The notes under the pieces: model-generated | What the model was told of the DNA's origin: nothing | The model's input: only the letters and a program-made list of their open reading frames with translations | Database searches by the model: none | Assembly (NCBI GenBank): GCA_016790515.1 | Contig: JAEUOY010000015.1 | Location: 50,995 to 114,994 of the forward strand | Reading direction: 5' to 3' | DNA: 64,000 bases | DNA from: Burkholderiaceae bacterium | Lineage (GTDB): Bacteria; Pseudomonadota; Gammaproteobacteria; Burkholderiales; Burkholderiaceae_C | Shown here: one piece after another, positions 53,943-62,120 of the stretch | How positions within the stretch are numbered: position 1 is the first letter of the stretch | How the letters are laid out: each line of letters begins with the position of its first letter | Translations under genes and position numbers: made by a program

Positions 53943-55724
53943 TCAGGCCGCGCGCGCCTGCAGGGCCAGGCGTTCGTAGGCGGCCTCGATGTCGCGCACG
54001 ATCTGCGGCAGGTCGAACAGCGGCGAGCTGCGGCCCTGCTCGGCCAGGTAGCGCTTGTACGAGGCCACCCGCGCCGGCTGGCGGCCCAGTGCGACGGCCA
54101 GGCGCTCGTAGTCGGCCAGCGTCGTGGTGGCCAGCTCGGGCAGGCCCACCGCGTTGAGCAGGCTGCCGGCCATGCGCGAGATGTAGCTGCGTCCGCTCAG
54201 CGTCACGATCGGCGTGCCCATCCACAGCGCGTCGCTGGCGGTGGTGCCGGCGTTGTACGGGAAGGTGTCGAGCACCAGGTCGGCGCACTGGAAGCGCGCC
54301 AGGTACTCGGGCGGCGCGACCCGCGGCGCGAAGACCAGCCGCTGGCGGTCCAGGCCATGGGCGTCGGCCTGGCGCAGCATGTTCTCGCGCGCGGTGTCGT
54401 TGTCGGCCAGCAGCCACAGCACGCTGCCGGGCACCTGCTGCAGGATGCGCATCCAGGCGCCGAAGACCTCGGGCGTGAACTTGAAGTTGTTGTTGAACGA
54501 GCAGTAGACGAAGCGGTCCTCGGGCAGGCCGTAGCGGCTGCGCGGCGGCCGCGGCGCCACCTCGCGCTGGCGGTCGCTGACCTGGTAGCAGTGCGGCAGC
54601 CGGATCGGCCGCTCGGTGCAGTAGGGCTCGAGCTCGGCCGGCATCACGTAGTCGTCGGCCAGGATCCAGTCGACCCCCGGCAGGCCCGAGGTGCCGGGCA
54701 GGCCCAGGTAGCTGATCTGCACCGGCGCGGCGCGCCAGCCGAGAATCGCCGGACGCGCGCCGCTGGTCAGGCCCTGCAGGTCGACCAGCACGTCGATGCC
54801 GGCCTCGGCGATCAGCCGCGCGGCGGTGGCGTCGTCGACGCCGGCCAGCCGCACATGGTGGTCCATCGCCGCCAGGATGCGCCGGCGCTGCGGCAGGTCG
54901 CTCTCGGGGGTCCAGCAGAAGGCCCAGACCTCGAAGCGGTCGCGGTCGTGCAGCTCGAACAGCTCCGGCGTCAGCAGGCCCACCGCATGCATGTGCAGGT
55001 CGCCCGACAGGTAGCCGACCTTGATCCGGCCGCTGCGCGGCGGCATCGCCTTGTGCAGCGCCACCGGCGCGGCCCTGGGCACCCGCTCGTGGGCGAAACG
55101 GCTGGCCGACAGCAGCTGCAGCGCCGGGTCGTCGCTGGCGCTCATCATCGCCAGCAGCGAGGTGCCCTGCAGCAGCTTGTTGGGACCGACCTCGCCCACC
55201 GGCCGGTACACCGGCCAGGCGCACTGCTTCTGCCGCAGGTGCACGTAGTGCTGCACCACGCTGGGCTGCTCGGGGTCGAGCAGCAGGCTCTCGCTCAGCG
55301 CGGCCTCGGCCTCGGGGTAGCGGCGCAGTTGCTCGAGCAGGCGGCCCAGGTTGTTCCAGGCATGCACCCGCATGTCCGGCGCGGCACCGCTGTCGATCAC
55401 CGCACGCCACTGTTCCATCGCCGCGTCGTGCGCGCCGCTGCGCTCGAGCTGGTGGCCCAGGTTCAGCCGCGCGTGCGGGAAGTCCGGCTGCAGCGCCACC
55501 GCCTGGCGGTAGGCGGCCTCGGCCTCGGCGCTGCGGTTCAGCGCTCCCAGCGTGGTGCCGAGGTTGAAGCAGGCCACATGGCGCATCGCCGGCGGACCGT
55601 CGGCGATGAAGTCGCGGTACAGCGCCACCGCCGCGGCCGCCTGGCCCGCCTGCTGCAGGCGCTGGGCCTCGGTGACCAGCTCGGCCAGCGACAGGGTGGA
55701 CGGTCTCAGCAGGGTTTCGGGCAT
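53943..55724 (-). CDS. TPR - GT41 (SPINDLY/OGT-like) protein glycosyltransferase
   Basis: A 593-residue protein; ATG 55724 has AGGAG 6 bases upstream. Residues 20-175 are tetratricopeptide repeats (AVALYRDFIADGP, CFNLGTTLGALNRSAEAEAAYRQAVALQPDF, WNNLGRLLEQLRRYPEAEAAL). The rest is GT41: IKVGYLSGDLHMHAVG, LVDLQGLTSGARPAILGWRAAPVQISYLGLPGTSG, YCSFNNNFKFTPEVF, FPYNAGTTASDALWMGTPIVTL. GT41 enzymes add GlcNAc, glucose or other sugars to Ser/Thr or Asn of proteins, and HMW1C relatives modify secreted adhesins. Being first gene of the secretion operon, it may glycosylate the exported protein in the cytosol; flagellin is the alternative target. Confidence 0.9.
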   Translation of the reverse strand: MPETLLRPSTLSLAELVTEAQRLQQAGQAAAAVALYRDFIADGPPAMRHVACFNLGTTLGALNRSAEAEAAYRQAVALQPDFPHARLNLGHQLERSGAHDAAMEQWRAVIDSGAAPDMRVHAWNNLGRLLEQLRRYPEAEAALSESLLLDPEQPSVVQHYVHLRQKQCAWPVYRPVGEVGPNKLLQGTSLLAMMSASDDPALQLLSASRFAHERVPRAAPVALHKAMPPRSGRIKVGYLSGDLHMHAVGLLTPELFELHDRDRFEVWAFCWTPESDLPQRRRILAAMDHHVRLAGVDDATAARLIAEAGIDVLVDLQGLTSGARPAILGWRAAPVQISYLGLPGTSGLPGVDWILADDYVMPAELEPYCTERPIRLPHCYQVSDRQREVAPRPPRSRYGLPEDRFVYCSFNNNFKFTPEVFGAWMRILQQVPGSVLWLLADNDTARENMLRQADAHGLDRQRLVFAPRVAPPEYLARFQCADLVLDTFPYNAGTTASDALWMGTPIVTLSGRSYISRMAGSLLNAVGLPELATTTLADYERLAVALGRQPARVASYKRYLAEQGRSSPLFDLPQIVRDIEAAYERLALQARAA

Positions 55725-55811
55725 GGCGGCTCCTGGCGCGGCAAAGGGGCCAGTCATGGTAGGAGCCGGCCTGTCCCGGCGGCGGGCGCATAAGGCCGGC
55801 CAAAGGGACGC

Positions 55812-55819
55812 TTATCGGC
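55812..55819 (-). promoter_or_regulatory. sigma-28-like -10 element before the GT41-secretion operon
   Basis: An exact GCCGATAA followed by G on the minus strand, 88 bases before the GT41 start. No TCAA or TAAA lies 15 bases upstream, so it is weaker evidence than the motA, cheY and giant-gene promoters. If active it would place the secretion and glycan operon in the same regulon. Confidence 0.35.
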
Positions 55820-55900
55820 GCTGCCGCATGGCCACCCGCCGCCTCGCCCTGCACGGGGGCTCGGCGACCGCGGTGGCGTGCGCGGCCTCGAATGCCGACG

Positions 55901-55948
55901 GATGGCCCACGAGATGGCCCACGAGATGGCCCACCAGATGACCCACGT
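55901..55948 (+). repeat. four tandem copies of a 12-base repeat
   Basis: GATGGCCCACGA repeated at 55901, 55913, 55925 (last bases CCA) and 55937 (GATGACCCACGT). The last two copies are diverged by one to three bases. Intergenic minisatellite; copy number could vary between strains. Confidence 0.85.
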
Positions 55949-56057
55949 CAACGCGCCCCTGCCGGCGCGCGAGGAGACTGGCGCAAACAAGGCGCATGGG
56001 TCGCCAACGGGTCGGTCGCAGGCGCTGTCCACCAACTCACCCGTGAAGGCTTCAACC

Positions 56058-56597
56058 ATGTCCAAGTTCCGCCGCATCGCCTGCGTCCTGATGCTGGCCA
56101 CGCTGGCCGGATGCGCGTCTCAGGTCACCCGCGCGCCCGAGTCCGTGGCGACACGCGAGCCGGTTCGCGCGCTGACCTCGTTCGAGATCGAGATCTCGCC
56201 CGCGGTCAAGGCGTCGATGGACGCCGCCGAGACCCAGAAGTTCGACGTCGGCGCGTTCCGCGGGGTCATCCAGCGCACGCTGGACGCGGCAAGGCTGATG
56301 TCCGCCGACGGCGATTTCAGGCTGACCGTGACGGTCGACGAGCTGCGCGTGCGCAGCACCTTCAACGCCATCATGTGGGGCTTCATGGCCGGCAGCGACA
56401 CGCTCAACGGGACGGCCACGCTGACCCGTCTCGACGGGCGCCCGGCCGGCAGCTTCAAGGTCGGCACGTCGTATGCGCTGGGCGGATTCGCCGGTGGTCA
56501 GGACAACTCGCGCGTGGTCTGGCTGTACGAGGAGTTCGCCAAGCTGCTGACGAAGGAACTGGTCGCCCTGCGCGACCAGCCCCCCAAGGCGCCGTGA
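56058..56597 (+). CDS. predicted outer-membrane lipoprotein, DUF4410-like
   Basis: A 179-residue protein beginning MSKFRRIACVLMLATLAGCASQ, with a lipobox LAGC and Cys at position 20 to 21. A longer in-frame start (55878) would bury the signal peptide. The mature part has alternating strands (FEIEISPAVKASMDA, FRLTVTVDELRVRSTFNAIMWG, GSFKVGTSYALGGFAGG), resembling DUF4410 lipoproteins, whose role is unknown. It stands alone on the plus strand between the secretion operon and cheZ. Family assignment is tentative; lipoprotein nature is strong. Confidence 0.75.
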   Translation: MSKFRRIACVLMLATLAGCASQVTRAPESVATREPVRALTSFEIEISPAVKASMDAAETQKFDVGAFRGVIQRTLDAARLMSADGDFRLTVTVDELRVRSTFNAIMWGFMAGSDTLNGTATLTRLDGRPAGSFKVGTSYALGGFAGGQDNSRVVWLYEEFAKLLTKELVALRDQPPKAP

Positions 56598-56602
56598 GCC
56601 CG

Positions 56603-56640
56603 GCTGCCGCTGGCCGCCCGGTCGGGCGCCATCGGGCAGC
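56603..56640. terminator. hairpin between lipoprotein gene and cheZ (convergent)
   Basis: Outer arms GCTGCC and GGCAGC enclose GGC-GCCCG-GT-CGGGC-GCC. Nested stems in the 53-base gap between convergent genes fit a bidirectional terminator; no T tract. Confidence 0.45.
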
Positions 56641-56650
56641 ACGTCGAGCC

Positions 56651-57283
56651 TCAGAACCCCAGGCTGGCGAGCAGGTCGTCGACCTCGCCCTGGTTGGCCA
56701 CCACGTCGGTGCGGCCCTCGGGGTTGACCACCGGGCCGTTGAGCATGCCGGCGCCGACCTTCTCGCGATGCTCGGGCGGCACCACCTGCACCAGCAGCTT
56801 GATCAGGCTGTCCTCGAGGTCGTTGGCCAGCGCCACGACCTTGGCCACCACCTGGCCGGTCAGGTCGTGGAAGTCCTGCGCCATCATGATGTCGGTCAGG
56901 TGCTCGTCGATCAACCGGGTGCGCGCTTCGACGACGTCGACGAAGTTGAACACCGCGCCCGAGGCCACCGCCTTGACCGGGTCGGCCTGCAGCGCGGCCG
57001 CCAGCGAGCGCGTCTGCTCGGCGATCGCGGCCTGCTCGGCCTTGGCCTGGTCGACCGAGTTGAGCACCTTGTCGGCGGCGGCGGCGGTCCGGCTGGCGAT
57101 GTAGCTCAGGCGACTGCGCGCGTCGGGGATGCCGTCGGCGGCCTGCTGCAGCTTGGGCATCACGCACAGTTGCTGCATCGTGTCGTGCAACAGGCGGGTG
57201 ATCGTGCCGATCTGCTGGAACACCTCGGGCGAGGCCGTCGCGCCCTGCTCGGGCAGCAGCACGGCCATGTCGTCCATCTTCAT
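56651..57283 (-). CDS. cheZ: CheY-P phosphatase CheZ
   Basis: A 210-residue protein that dephosphorylates CheY-P. The long helical hairpin contains the catalytic MMAQDFHDLTGQVV (Asp and Gln acting on the phosphoryl group), and the C-terminal CheY-binding peptide is VDDLLASLGF, nearly identical to the family consensus. It begins 17 bases after cheY. The C-terminal anchor peptide and catalytic residues are intact, so it should be active. No cheA, cheW, cheR or cheB gene is in the window. Confidence 0.96.
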   Translation of the reverse strand: MKMDDMAVLLPEQGATASPEVFQQIGTITRLLHDTMQQLCVMPKLQQAADGIPDARSRLSYIASRTAAAADKVLNSVDQAKAEQAAIAEQTRSLAAALQADPVKAVASGAVFNFVDVVEARTRLIDEHLTDIMMAQDFHDLTGQVVAKVVALANDLEDSLIKLLVQVVPPEHREKVGAGMLNGPVVNPEGRTDVVANQGEVDDLLASLGF

Positions 57284-57300
57284 CGCGCTCTCCCCGGGGC

Positions 57301-57699
57301 TCAGGCGGTCGCCGCCAGCTTCTGCATGATCTTGGTGACCTTCTCCTCGAGCGTGGCCTTCGTGAAGGGCTTGACCACGTAGCCGGCGGCGCCGCTCTGC
57401 GCGGCGAGCAGGATGTCCTCCTTGCGCGCCTCGGCAGTGACCATCAGCACAGGGATGTGCTTCAGCTGGTCCTCGGCCTTCAGTGCCTTCAGCAGGTCGA
57501 AGCCGTTCATGTTGGGCATGTTGATGTCGCTGACCACGAAGTCGTAGCGGTTGGTCTTGAGCATCTGCAGCGCGATCGCGCCATCCTCGGCCTCCTCGAC
57601 GTTGTTGCAGCCCATTTCCTTGAGCAGGCCGCGCACGATGCGGCGCATGGTGGAGAAGTCGTCGACGACCAGGAACTTGAGGTCGGAGGGATGGCTCAT
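57301..57699 (-). CDS. cheY: chemotaxis response regulator CheY
   Basis: A 132-residue single-domain receiver that binds the flagellar motor when phosphorylated. Key residues are the acidic pair in [13 protein letters not shown], the phosphorylated Asp58 in [12 protein letters not shown], the Thr of [11 protein letters not shown] and Lys of [33 protein letters not shown] is typical of true CheY. It has its own sigma-28 type promoter overlapping the end of motB, so cheYZ can be transcribed apart from motAB. Confidence 0.97.
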   Translation of the reverse strand: MSHPSDLKFLVVDDFSTMRRIVRGLLKEMGCNNVEEAEDGAIALQMLKTNRYDFVVSDINMPNMNGFDLLKALKAEDQLKHIPVLMVTAEARKEDILLAAQSGAAGYVVKPFTKATLEEKVTKIMQKLAATA

Positions 57700-57764
57700 G
57701 TCTGTCCTCGGGGCGGGGGGCAAGGGGTGGTGGGAAGGCGCGGTGCGACCGCGTGGTCTCGGGC

Positions 57765-57791
57765 TTATCGGCCGGCCGGCGCCGGACTTGA
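57765..57791 (-). promoter_or_regulatory. sigma-28 promoter of cheY-cheZ
   Basis: On the minus strand TCAAGTCC then GCCGATAA, with exactly 15 bases between TCAA and the -10. The TAA ending the -10 element is the motB stop codon. The element lies 66 bases before the cheY ATG. Confidence 0.75.
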
Positions 57792-58751
57792 CACCAGTGC
57801 CGGCCTCGGCGGCCGGATCGACGCATCGGCGCCGTCCGCCGCAGTGGCGGCCGCGGCGGCCGGCTCGGCCAGGTCGGCGGTGGGCCGGTAGAAGCGGTCC
57901 TCGGCGTCGCGGTTCATCACGATGATGCTGATGCGCCGGTTCTGCGGGTCGGCCGGGTCCTGGCGGTTGAAGGGCTGGCTGCTGGCCAGCCCCAGCACCC
58001 GCAGCACGCGCTCCTCGGTCAGGCCGCCGGCGACCAGCTCGCGGCGCGAGGCATTGGCCCGGTCGGCCGACAGCTCCCAGTTGCTGTAGCCGGCCGCGCC
58101 GGCGGAGAAGGGCTGGGCGTCGGTGTGGCCTTCCAGCGTCAGCCGGTTGGGCACCTCGAGCAGCACGCTGCCGATCGCGCGCAGCAGCTCGCGCATGTGG
58201 GGTTTGACCACCGCGCTGCCCGAATCGAACATCGGCCGCGCCAGTTCGTCGACGATCTGGATGCGCAGCCCGTCGCGCGTCATGTCCAGCTTGATCTGCG
58301 AGGCGAACTGGGCGAGCTTGGCGTTGTTCTTCAGCTCCGAGGCCAGCTGCTCGCTCAGCGCCTGCAGCTGCGCCGCCTCGGCCTGGCGCTGCTCGGCGCG
58401 CAGCGCCTGCAGGTTGACGGTGCTGCGCGGCGCCCTCACCTCGCCGGCCTTGACCTGGCCCGACGAGCGGGTGATGTCGCTGCCGCCGCCCTTGACCAGG
58501 CTGGACGAATCGCCCGAACCCGAGCCGCCGTTGAGCAGGGCCACCTTCAAGGGGCTCTGGAAGTAGTCGGCGATGCCCTTCTTGTCGCCCTCGGAGGTGC
58601 TGCCCAGCAGCCACATCAGCAGGAAGAAGGCCATCATCGCGGTCACGAAGTCGGCGTAGGCGATCTTCCAGGCGCCGCCATGCGCCGCATGGCCGCCCTT
58701 CTTGACCTTCTTGATGATGATCGGCTGCAGCTTCTTCGCGTCACCGGCCAT
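57765..58751 (-). CDS. motB: flagellar motor stator protein MotB
   Basis: A 328-residue stator subunit. A cytoplasmic basic start (KKVKKGG) is followed by one membrane helix with the proton-carrying Asp34 in [20 protein letters not shown]. The periplasmic part ends with an OmpA-like peptidoglycan-binding domain: [28 protein letters not shown] and [24 protein letters not shown]. An Ala/Pro-rich tail follows. It begins 15 bases after motA. Confidence 0.97.
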   Translation of the reverse strand: MAGDAKKLQPIIIKKVKKGGHAAHGGAWKIAYADFVTAMMAFFLLMWLLGSTSEGDKKGIADYFQSPLKVALLNGGSGSGDSSSLVKGGGSDITRSSGQVKAGEVRAPRSTVNLQALRAEQRQAEAAQLQALSEQLASELKNNAKLAQFASQIKLDMTRDGLRIQIVDELARPMFDSGSAVVKPHMRELLRAIGSVLLEVPNRLTLEGHTDAQPFSAGAAGYSNWELSADRANASRRELVAGGLTEERVLRVLGLASSQPFNRQDPADPQNRRISIIVMNRDAEDRFYRPTADLAEPAAAAATAADGADASIRPPRPALVSSPAPAGR

Positions 58752-58766
58752 GGCCCGCCCCTGCGA

Positions 58767-59624
58767 TCACTTCTTCTTGACGTGGCTTTCCAGCTCGCTG
58801 AAGCTGGGCCGGTCGCCCGAGAACAGCACCTTGCGGCCGAACTCGATCGCCACCTGCGGCGCGTAGCCCTGCATGCTGGCCAGCAGCGTGGTCTTGATGC
58901 ACTGGAATTCCTTGCCGGCGTCCTCGACCTTCTGCTCGAGCAGGCCGCCCAGCGGCTCGACGAAGCCGTAGGCCAGCAGGATGCCGAGGAAGGTGCCGAC
59001 CAGCGCCGAGCCGATCATGCCGCCCAGCACCGCCGGCGGCTGGCCGACCGAGCCCATCGTGTTGACCACCCCCAGCACCGCCGCGACGATGCCGAAGGCC
59101 GGCAGTCCGCCGGCCAGGCGGGCGATCGCCGCCACCGCGGCGTGCTCCTCCTGGTGGTGGGTCTCGATCTCGCTGTCCATCAGGCTCTCGATCTCGTGGG
59201 CGTTCAGATTGCCCGAGACCATCATGCGCAGGTAGTCGGTGATGAACTCGGTGACATGGTGGTCGTTGCCGACGATCGGGTATTTCTGGAACAGCGGCGA
59301 GCTGTGCGGGTCCTCGACGTCCTTCTCGATCGACATCAGGCCTTCCTTGCGGGCCTTCTGCAGGATGTCGAACATCAGCGCCAGCAGCTCCATGTAGCGC
59401 GCCTTGCTGAACTTGCTGCCCTTGAAGCACTGGCCCAGGCCGCGCATCGAGGCCTTGATGACCTTCATCTGGTTGTTGGCCAGGAAGGCGCCCAGCGCGG
59501 CGCCGAAGATGGTGATCAGCTCGAACGGCAGCGCATGCAGGATGACGCCGATGTTGCCGCCGTGCGCGATGTAGACGCCGAAGATGCAACCCAGCGCGAG
59601 GAGCCAGCCGACGATGACGAACAT
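58767..59624 (-). CDS. motA: flagellar motor stator protein MotA
   Basis: A 285-residue stator subunit with four membrane helices (MFVIVGWLLALGCIFGVYIA; PFELITIFGAALGAFLA; and two in the C-terminal third around AFGIVAAVLGVVNTMG and GTFLGILLAYGF). The cytoplasmic loop contains the charged residues that contact FliG (KARKEGLMSIEKDVEDP). The Pro residues of the proton path (GQPPAVLGG) are present. Preceded by a sigma-28 promoter. Confidence 0.97.
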   Translation of the reverse strand: MFVIVGWLLALGCIFGVYIAHGGNIGVILHALPFELITIFGAALGAFLANNQMKVIKASMRGLGQCFKGSKFSKARYMELLALMFDILQKARKEGLMSIEKDVEDPHSSPLFQKYPIVGNDHHVTEFITDYLRMMVSGNLNAHEIESLMDSEIETHHQEEHAAVAAIARLAGGLPAFGIVAAVLGVVNTMGSVGQPPAVLGGMIGSALVGTFLGILLAYGFVEPLGGLLEQKVEDAGKEFQCIKTTLLASMQGYAPQVAIEFGRKVLFSGDRPSFSELESHVKKK

Positions 59625-59645
59625 GGTGTGACGGGGGTGGCGTGT

Positions 59646-60533
59646 TCAGCGCCGGCCCACGACGGACCGGCTCGTGGGGGGGTTATCGGCCGCCACCGGC
59701 CCGGATTGAGCGGCGCCGGGGCGCTCGCCAATGCGGTAGGCCCAGACGGCCTGCGCCTGCGGGCGCCGCAGCACCGCGGTCGGCGCCACGCCGGGCACGG
59801 CGAAGTCCAGGCTGACCAGCCAGCTGCCGGGGGGCATCTCGGCGCTGGCCTTGGCCCAGGCGCGGGCCATGCTCTCCGGGCGCTGGAAAAGGTAGACCAG
59901 GGCCAGTCCCGACCAGTCGGCGGCCCACATGTCGCCGCGCCGCACCCGCGCCCAGCGGCAGCGCAGTGCGGCGGCCCACCGCAGCGGCCAGCTCCATTCG
60001 ATGCCCTCGAAGCCGGCCTGCGGGTAGGCCGCCCGCAGCGCGACCAGGCCATGGCCCAGGCCGCAGCCGGCGTCGAGCACCCGCGCGCCGGGCGCCAGCG
60101 GCACCGCGTCGCCGAGCCCGGCCAGGGCATGGTCCGGCGTGGGAAACAGCGGCGCATCGCGCCAGGCGCGCAGCGGGTAGGCCGCCAGCAGCAATGCCAG
60201 CGGCAGCAGCCAGGCCCAGGCTGGCACGGCGCCGGCCAGGCCGCTGGCCAGCGCCGATGCCGGAAAGCCGCCGGCGACGAACAGGCGCCGCCAGCGGCTC
60301 GCCGATGGCAATGCCAGCGCGGCAGCGCTGCCCAGCGCGGTGGCCGCGGCCCAGGCCCAGGCCGGCGCGAGGCCGGCCGCGCGGCACAGCGGCAGGCCGG
60401 CGCCGGCCAGGCCCCAGGCCGCCAGCCAGACCAGCAGCGCCGGCGCCGGCCAGGGCAGCCAGGTGGCGGCCGCGCCCTTCGACGGGCCCGGACCGGGCGG
60501 CGGGGCGGCAGGCGCCATGGGCGGGGATCGCAT
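59646..60533 (-). CDS. membrane-associated SAM methyltransferase-like protein
   Basis: About 295 residues from ATG 60533 (start uncertain, no clear ribosome site). The N-terminal 120 residues contain four hydrophobic stretches (WLPWPAPALLVWLAAWGL and others), then a class I methyltransferase fold with motif I in VLDAGCGLGHGLVAL and the acidic residue in FEGIEWSW. The enzyme probably faces the cytosol while anchored in the inner membrane. It lies between flhDC and motAB, a position where uncharacterised methyltransferases occur in related genomes; the substrate is unknown. The motA promoter overlaps its 3' end. Confidence 0.72.
   Translation of the reverse strand: MRSPPMAPAAPPPGPGPSKGAAATWLPWPAPALLVWLAAWGLAGAGLPLCRAAGLAPAWAWAAATALGSAAALALPSASRWRRLFVAGGFPASALASGLAGAVPAWAWLLPLALLLAAYPLRAWRDAPLFPTPDHALAGLGDAVPLAPGARVLDAGCGLGHGLVALRAAYPQAGFEGIEWSWPLRWAAALRCRWARVRRGDMWAADWSGLALVYLFQRPESMARAWAKASAEMPPGSWLVSLDFAVPGVAPTAVLRRPQAQAVWAYRIGERPGAAQSGPVAADNPPTSRSVVGRR
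59683..59709 (-). promoter_or_regulatory. sigma-28 promoter of motA-motB
   Basis: Minus strand TCAATCCG, then GCCGATAA, with exactly 15 bases between TCAA and the -10. It lies in the end of the methyltransferase gene, 59 bases before the motA ATG. Confidence 0.75.
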
Positions 60534-60656
60534 CGGCTCAGTGTCGGCAGCCGACGCGGCGGCCGATCGCCGGAAAAGACGGGGCCTCGACCGGGCGCGG
60601 GCGCGATTCGCGGCGGGTTTCGGCATCCATGTCGCCCATTGGCCGGGCACGCCCAG

Positions 60657-60688
60657 AAAAATGGGCGGTCTCCGTGAGGAGCCCGCCC
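60657..60688 (-). terminator. intrinsic terminator after flhDC
   Basis: Arms GGGCGG and CCGCCC with an inner CTCC/GGAG stem and GTGA loop, followed on the minus strand by A then TTTTT. This is the only hairpin in the window with a clear T tract. It lies 137 bases after the flhC stop and separates flhDC from the methyltransferase and motor genes. Confidence 0.75.
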
Positions 60689-60824
60689 GAAGAGCACAGG
60701 GGTGTGCTAGGAGGAGACAAACAGTGAAAGACGACCGATGGCGGCGGCAATCCGGCCGCGGCGCCCTGCCTGGGACGATATCGGCCTCAGGCGGTCCGCG
60801 GCCAGCCCCGGCCGTGCAGGGAAT

Positions 60825-61385
60825 TCAGTCGGCCAGGCATTCCTGCACACCGGGCAGGCGGATCGCGCCGGCATGGCGGCCCTTGCCGGCGCGTGCCGGC
60901 GGATTGCACAGGCCGCAGACATAGTGGCGTGCGATCTCGTGCGGGTGGGTGACGAAGTGGCCGCCGCACTTGCTGCACCGGGTCATCGTCAGCATGCCGT
61001 TGTCGACGAACTTGACCAGCCGCCAGGCCCGGGTGATCGACAGCTGGGGCTCCAGGTACTGTGCCCCGATCTGCTCCATGTAGAGCTTGTAGGCCTTGAT
61101 CACGGTGTCGATCTCGTCGAGTTCGGCCACCTTGTTGAGGTATTCGTGGATGTTCAGGAACAGGCTGGCGTGGATGTTGGGTTGCCAGGTCATGAACCAG
61201 TCGGTCGAGAACGGCAGCTGGCCCTTGCTCGGGCTCTTGCCGGCGACCTCCTTGTACAGGCGCAGCAGGCGCTCGTAGCTCAAGTCGGTCTCGCTCTCCA
61301 GCACCTGCAGGCGCGCGCCCAGGCGGATCAGCTCGACCGCGGTGTCGATCTGCTTGGCTTCGGTCAGGATGCTCTTGGTGCGCAT
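60825..61385 (-). CDS. flhC: flagellar master regulator subunit FlhC
   Basis: A 186-residue DNA-binding partner of FlhD; the FlhD4C2 complex activates class II flagellar promoters. LTEAKQIDTAVELIRLGARLQVLE is the conserved N-terminus, and the zinc cluster uses Cys137, Cys140, Cys157 and Cys160 (RCSKCGGHF and YVCGLCNPP). The helical core TDWFMTWQPNIHASLFLNI is strongly conserved. The gap to flhD is 47 bases. Length agrees with the family (about 190). Confidence 0.97.
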   Translation of the reverse strand: MRTKSILTEAKQIDTAVELIRLGARLQVLESETDLSYERLLRLYKEVAGKSPSKGQLPFSTDWFMTWQPNIHASLFLNIHEYLNKVAELDEIDTVIKAYKLYMEQIGAQYLEPQLSITRAWRLVKFVDNGMLTMTRCSKCGGHFVTHPHEIARHYVCGLCNPPARAGKGRHAGAIRLPGVQECLAD

Positions 61386-61432
61386 GGTCTCTCTCCGGGC
61401 TCTGGCTGGCGGTTGACTGGCAGCGGGCGGGC

Positions 61433-61756
61433 TCAGGCCGCCTCTTGATGGCGGCCGGCCATCAGGATCGAGGCATGCAGGCGCGAGACGCTCTCGTTGG
61501 CCGCGCTCTTGCCGTGGCTGGTCAGCAGGCCCCAGACGAGGTCGTCGTCGCAGCGCATGCGGCACAGCAGCGTGTTGCCGGAGGCGATCTTCATCATCTG
61601 CGCCGGGGTCAGCGCGGCGATCATGCCGGCGGAGTCCTCGCTCAGGCCGAGGCGGTACAGCGCCTGGTCGCGGTCGCTGCGGATCAGGGTCTGTGCCAGC
61701 ATCAGGTACGACAGGTTGGCTTCGCGGATTTCGGCAAGGATCTGTTCGGTGTTCAT
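61433..61756 (-). CDS. flhD: flagellar master regulator subunit FlhD
   Basis: A 107-residue helical dimeric protein that supports FlhC on DNA. ATG 61756 gives the conserved NTEQILAEIREANLSYLMLAQTLI; the open frame runs further upstream but without similarity. LYRLGLSEDSAGMIAALTPAQMMKIASG and LLCRMRCDD match the family. The master operon is expected to respond to global regulators; I see only a weak promoter upstream. Confidence 0.97.
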   Translation of the reverse strand: MNTEQILAEIREANLSYLMLAQTLIRSDRDQALYRLGLSEDSAGMIAALTPAQMMKIASGNTLLCRMRCDDDLVWGLLTSHGKSAANESVSRLHASILMAGRHQEAA

Positions 61757-62120
61757 GGCGCTGTTCCTGGGTTGGGTGGGAGGCAGACAGGTGCTGCTGG
61801 TGTGGGATGGACTGTAGGCAGCCCAACAGGCGGGCAACATCAGCCCAAATCGCCTTCTGGAGTCCCGCTTCTTCGCTGGACCTTGTCAGGCAAATTCCTA
61901 CAGCCTCGGGTGCTCGGCCACGGCGCCCGGGCCGGCGCCGGCAAGCCTTGCGCGGTCTTTTGCGCGCTTTCGGCGAGGCAGCGTGCCGGCGGCCGCTGCA
62001 GACGCCGGCACGCTTTGCCGATACCCTGCGGCATGCGCATCGCACCGCTCGCGGCGGCGGCCCGGCCGGGCCGCCGCGCCGGCGCAGCCGACCAACCGCC
62101 TCTTGCGAAGGAACCCCGGG
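61757..62120. other. divergent intergenic region upstream of flhDC
   Basis: A 364-base region between flhD (-) and the response regulator gene (+), with lower coding potential than its surroundings. Toward flhD a weak sigma-70 candidate is TTGCCC (61832-61837) and TACAGT (61811-61816), spacing 15. Toward the response regulator GCCGATAC (62017-62024) is a near match to the sigma-28 -10, without a -35. Its length fits a regulated master-operon control region. Confidence 0.45.

Larger units (their letters stand above)
55725..56057. other. divergent intergenic region (secretion operon / lipoprotein gene)
   Basis: A 333-base region without a convincing gene. It holds a minus-strand GCCGATAA (55812-55819) facing the secretion operon, and four copies of a 12-base repeat at 55901-55948. 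The open frame reading through from 55878 to the lipoprotein would begin MRGLECRR and contain MAHE repeats, but the lipoprotein start at 56058 makes this upstream part unlikely to be translated. Confidence 0.5.

Noticed and set aside
55878-56057. Upstream in-frame extension of the lipoprotein gene
   Set aside because: It would place 60 residues, including MAHE repeats, before a good signal peptide and lipobox.
60724-60924. Small plus-strand frame with an AGGAGGAGA ribosome-like site before GTG
   Set aside because: It overlaps the 3' end of flhC antisense, encodes Arg/Pro-rich text, and the purine run is the reverse of sequence between flhC and its terminator.
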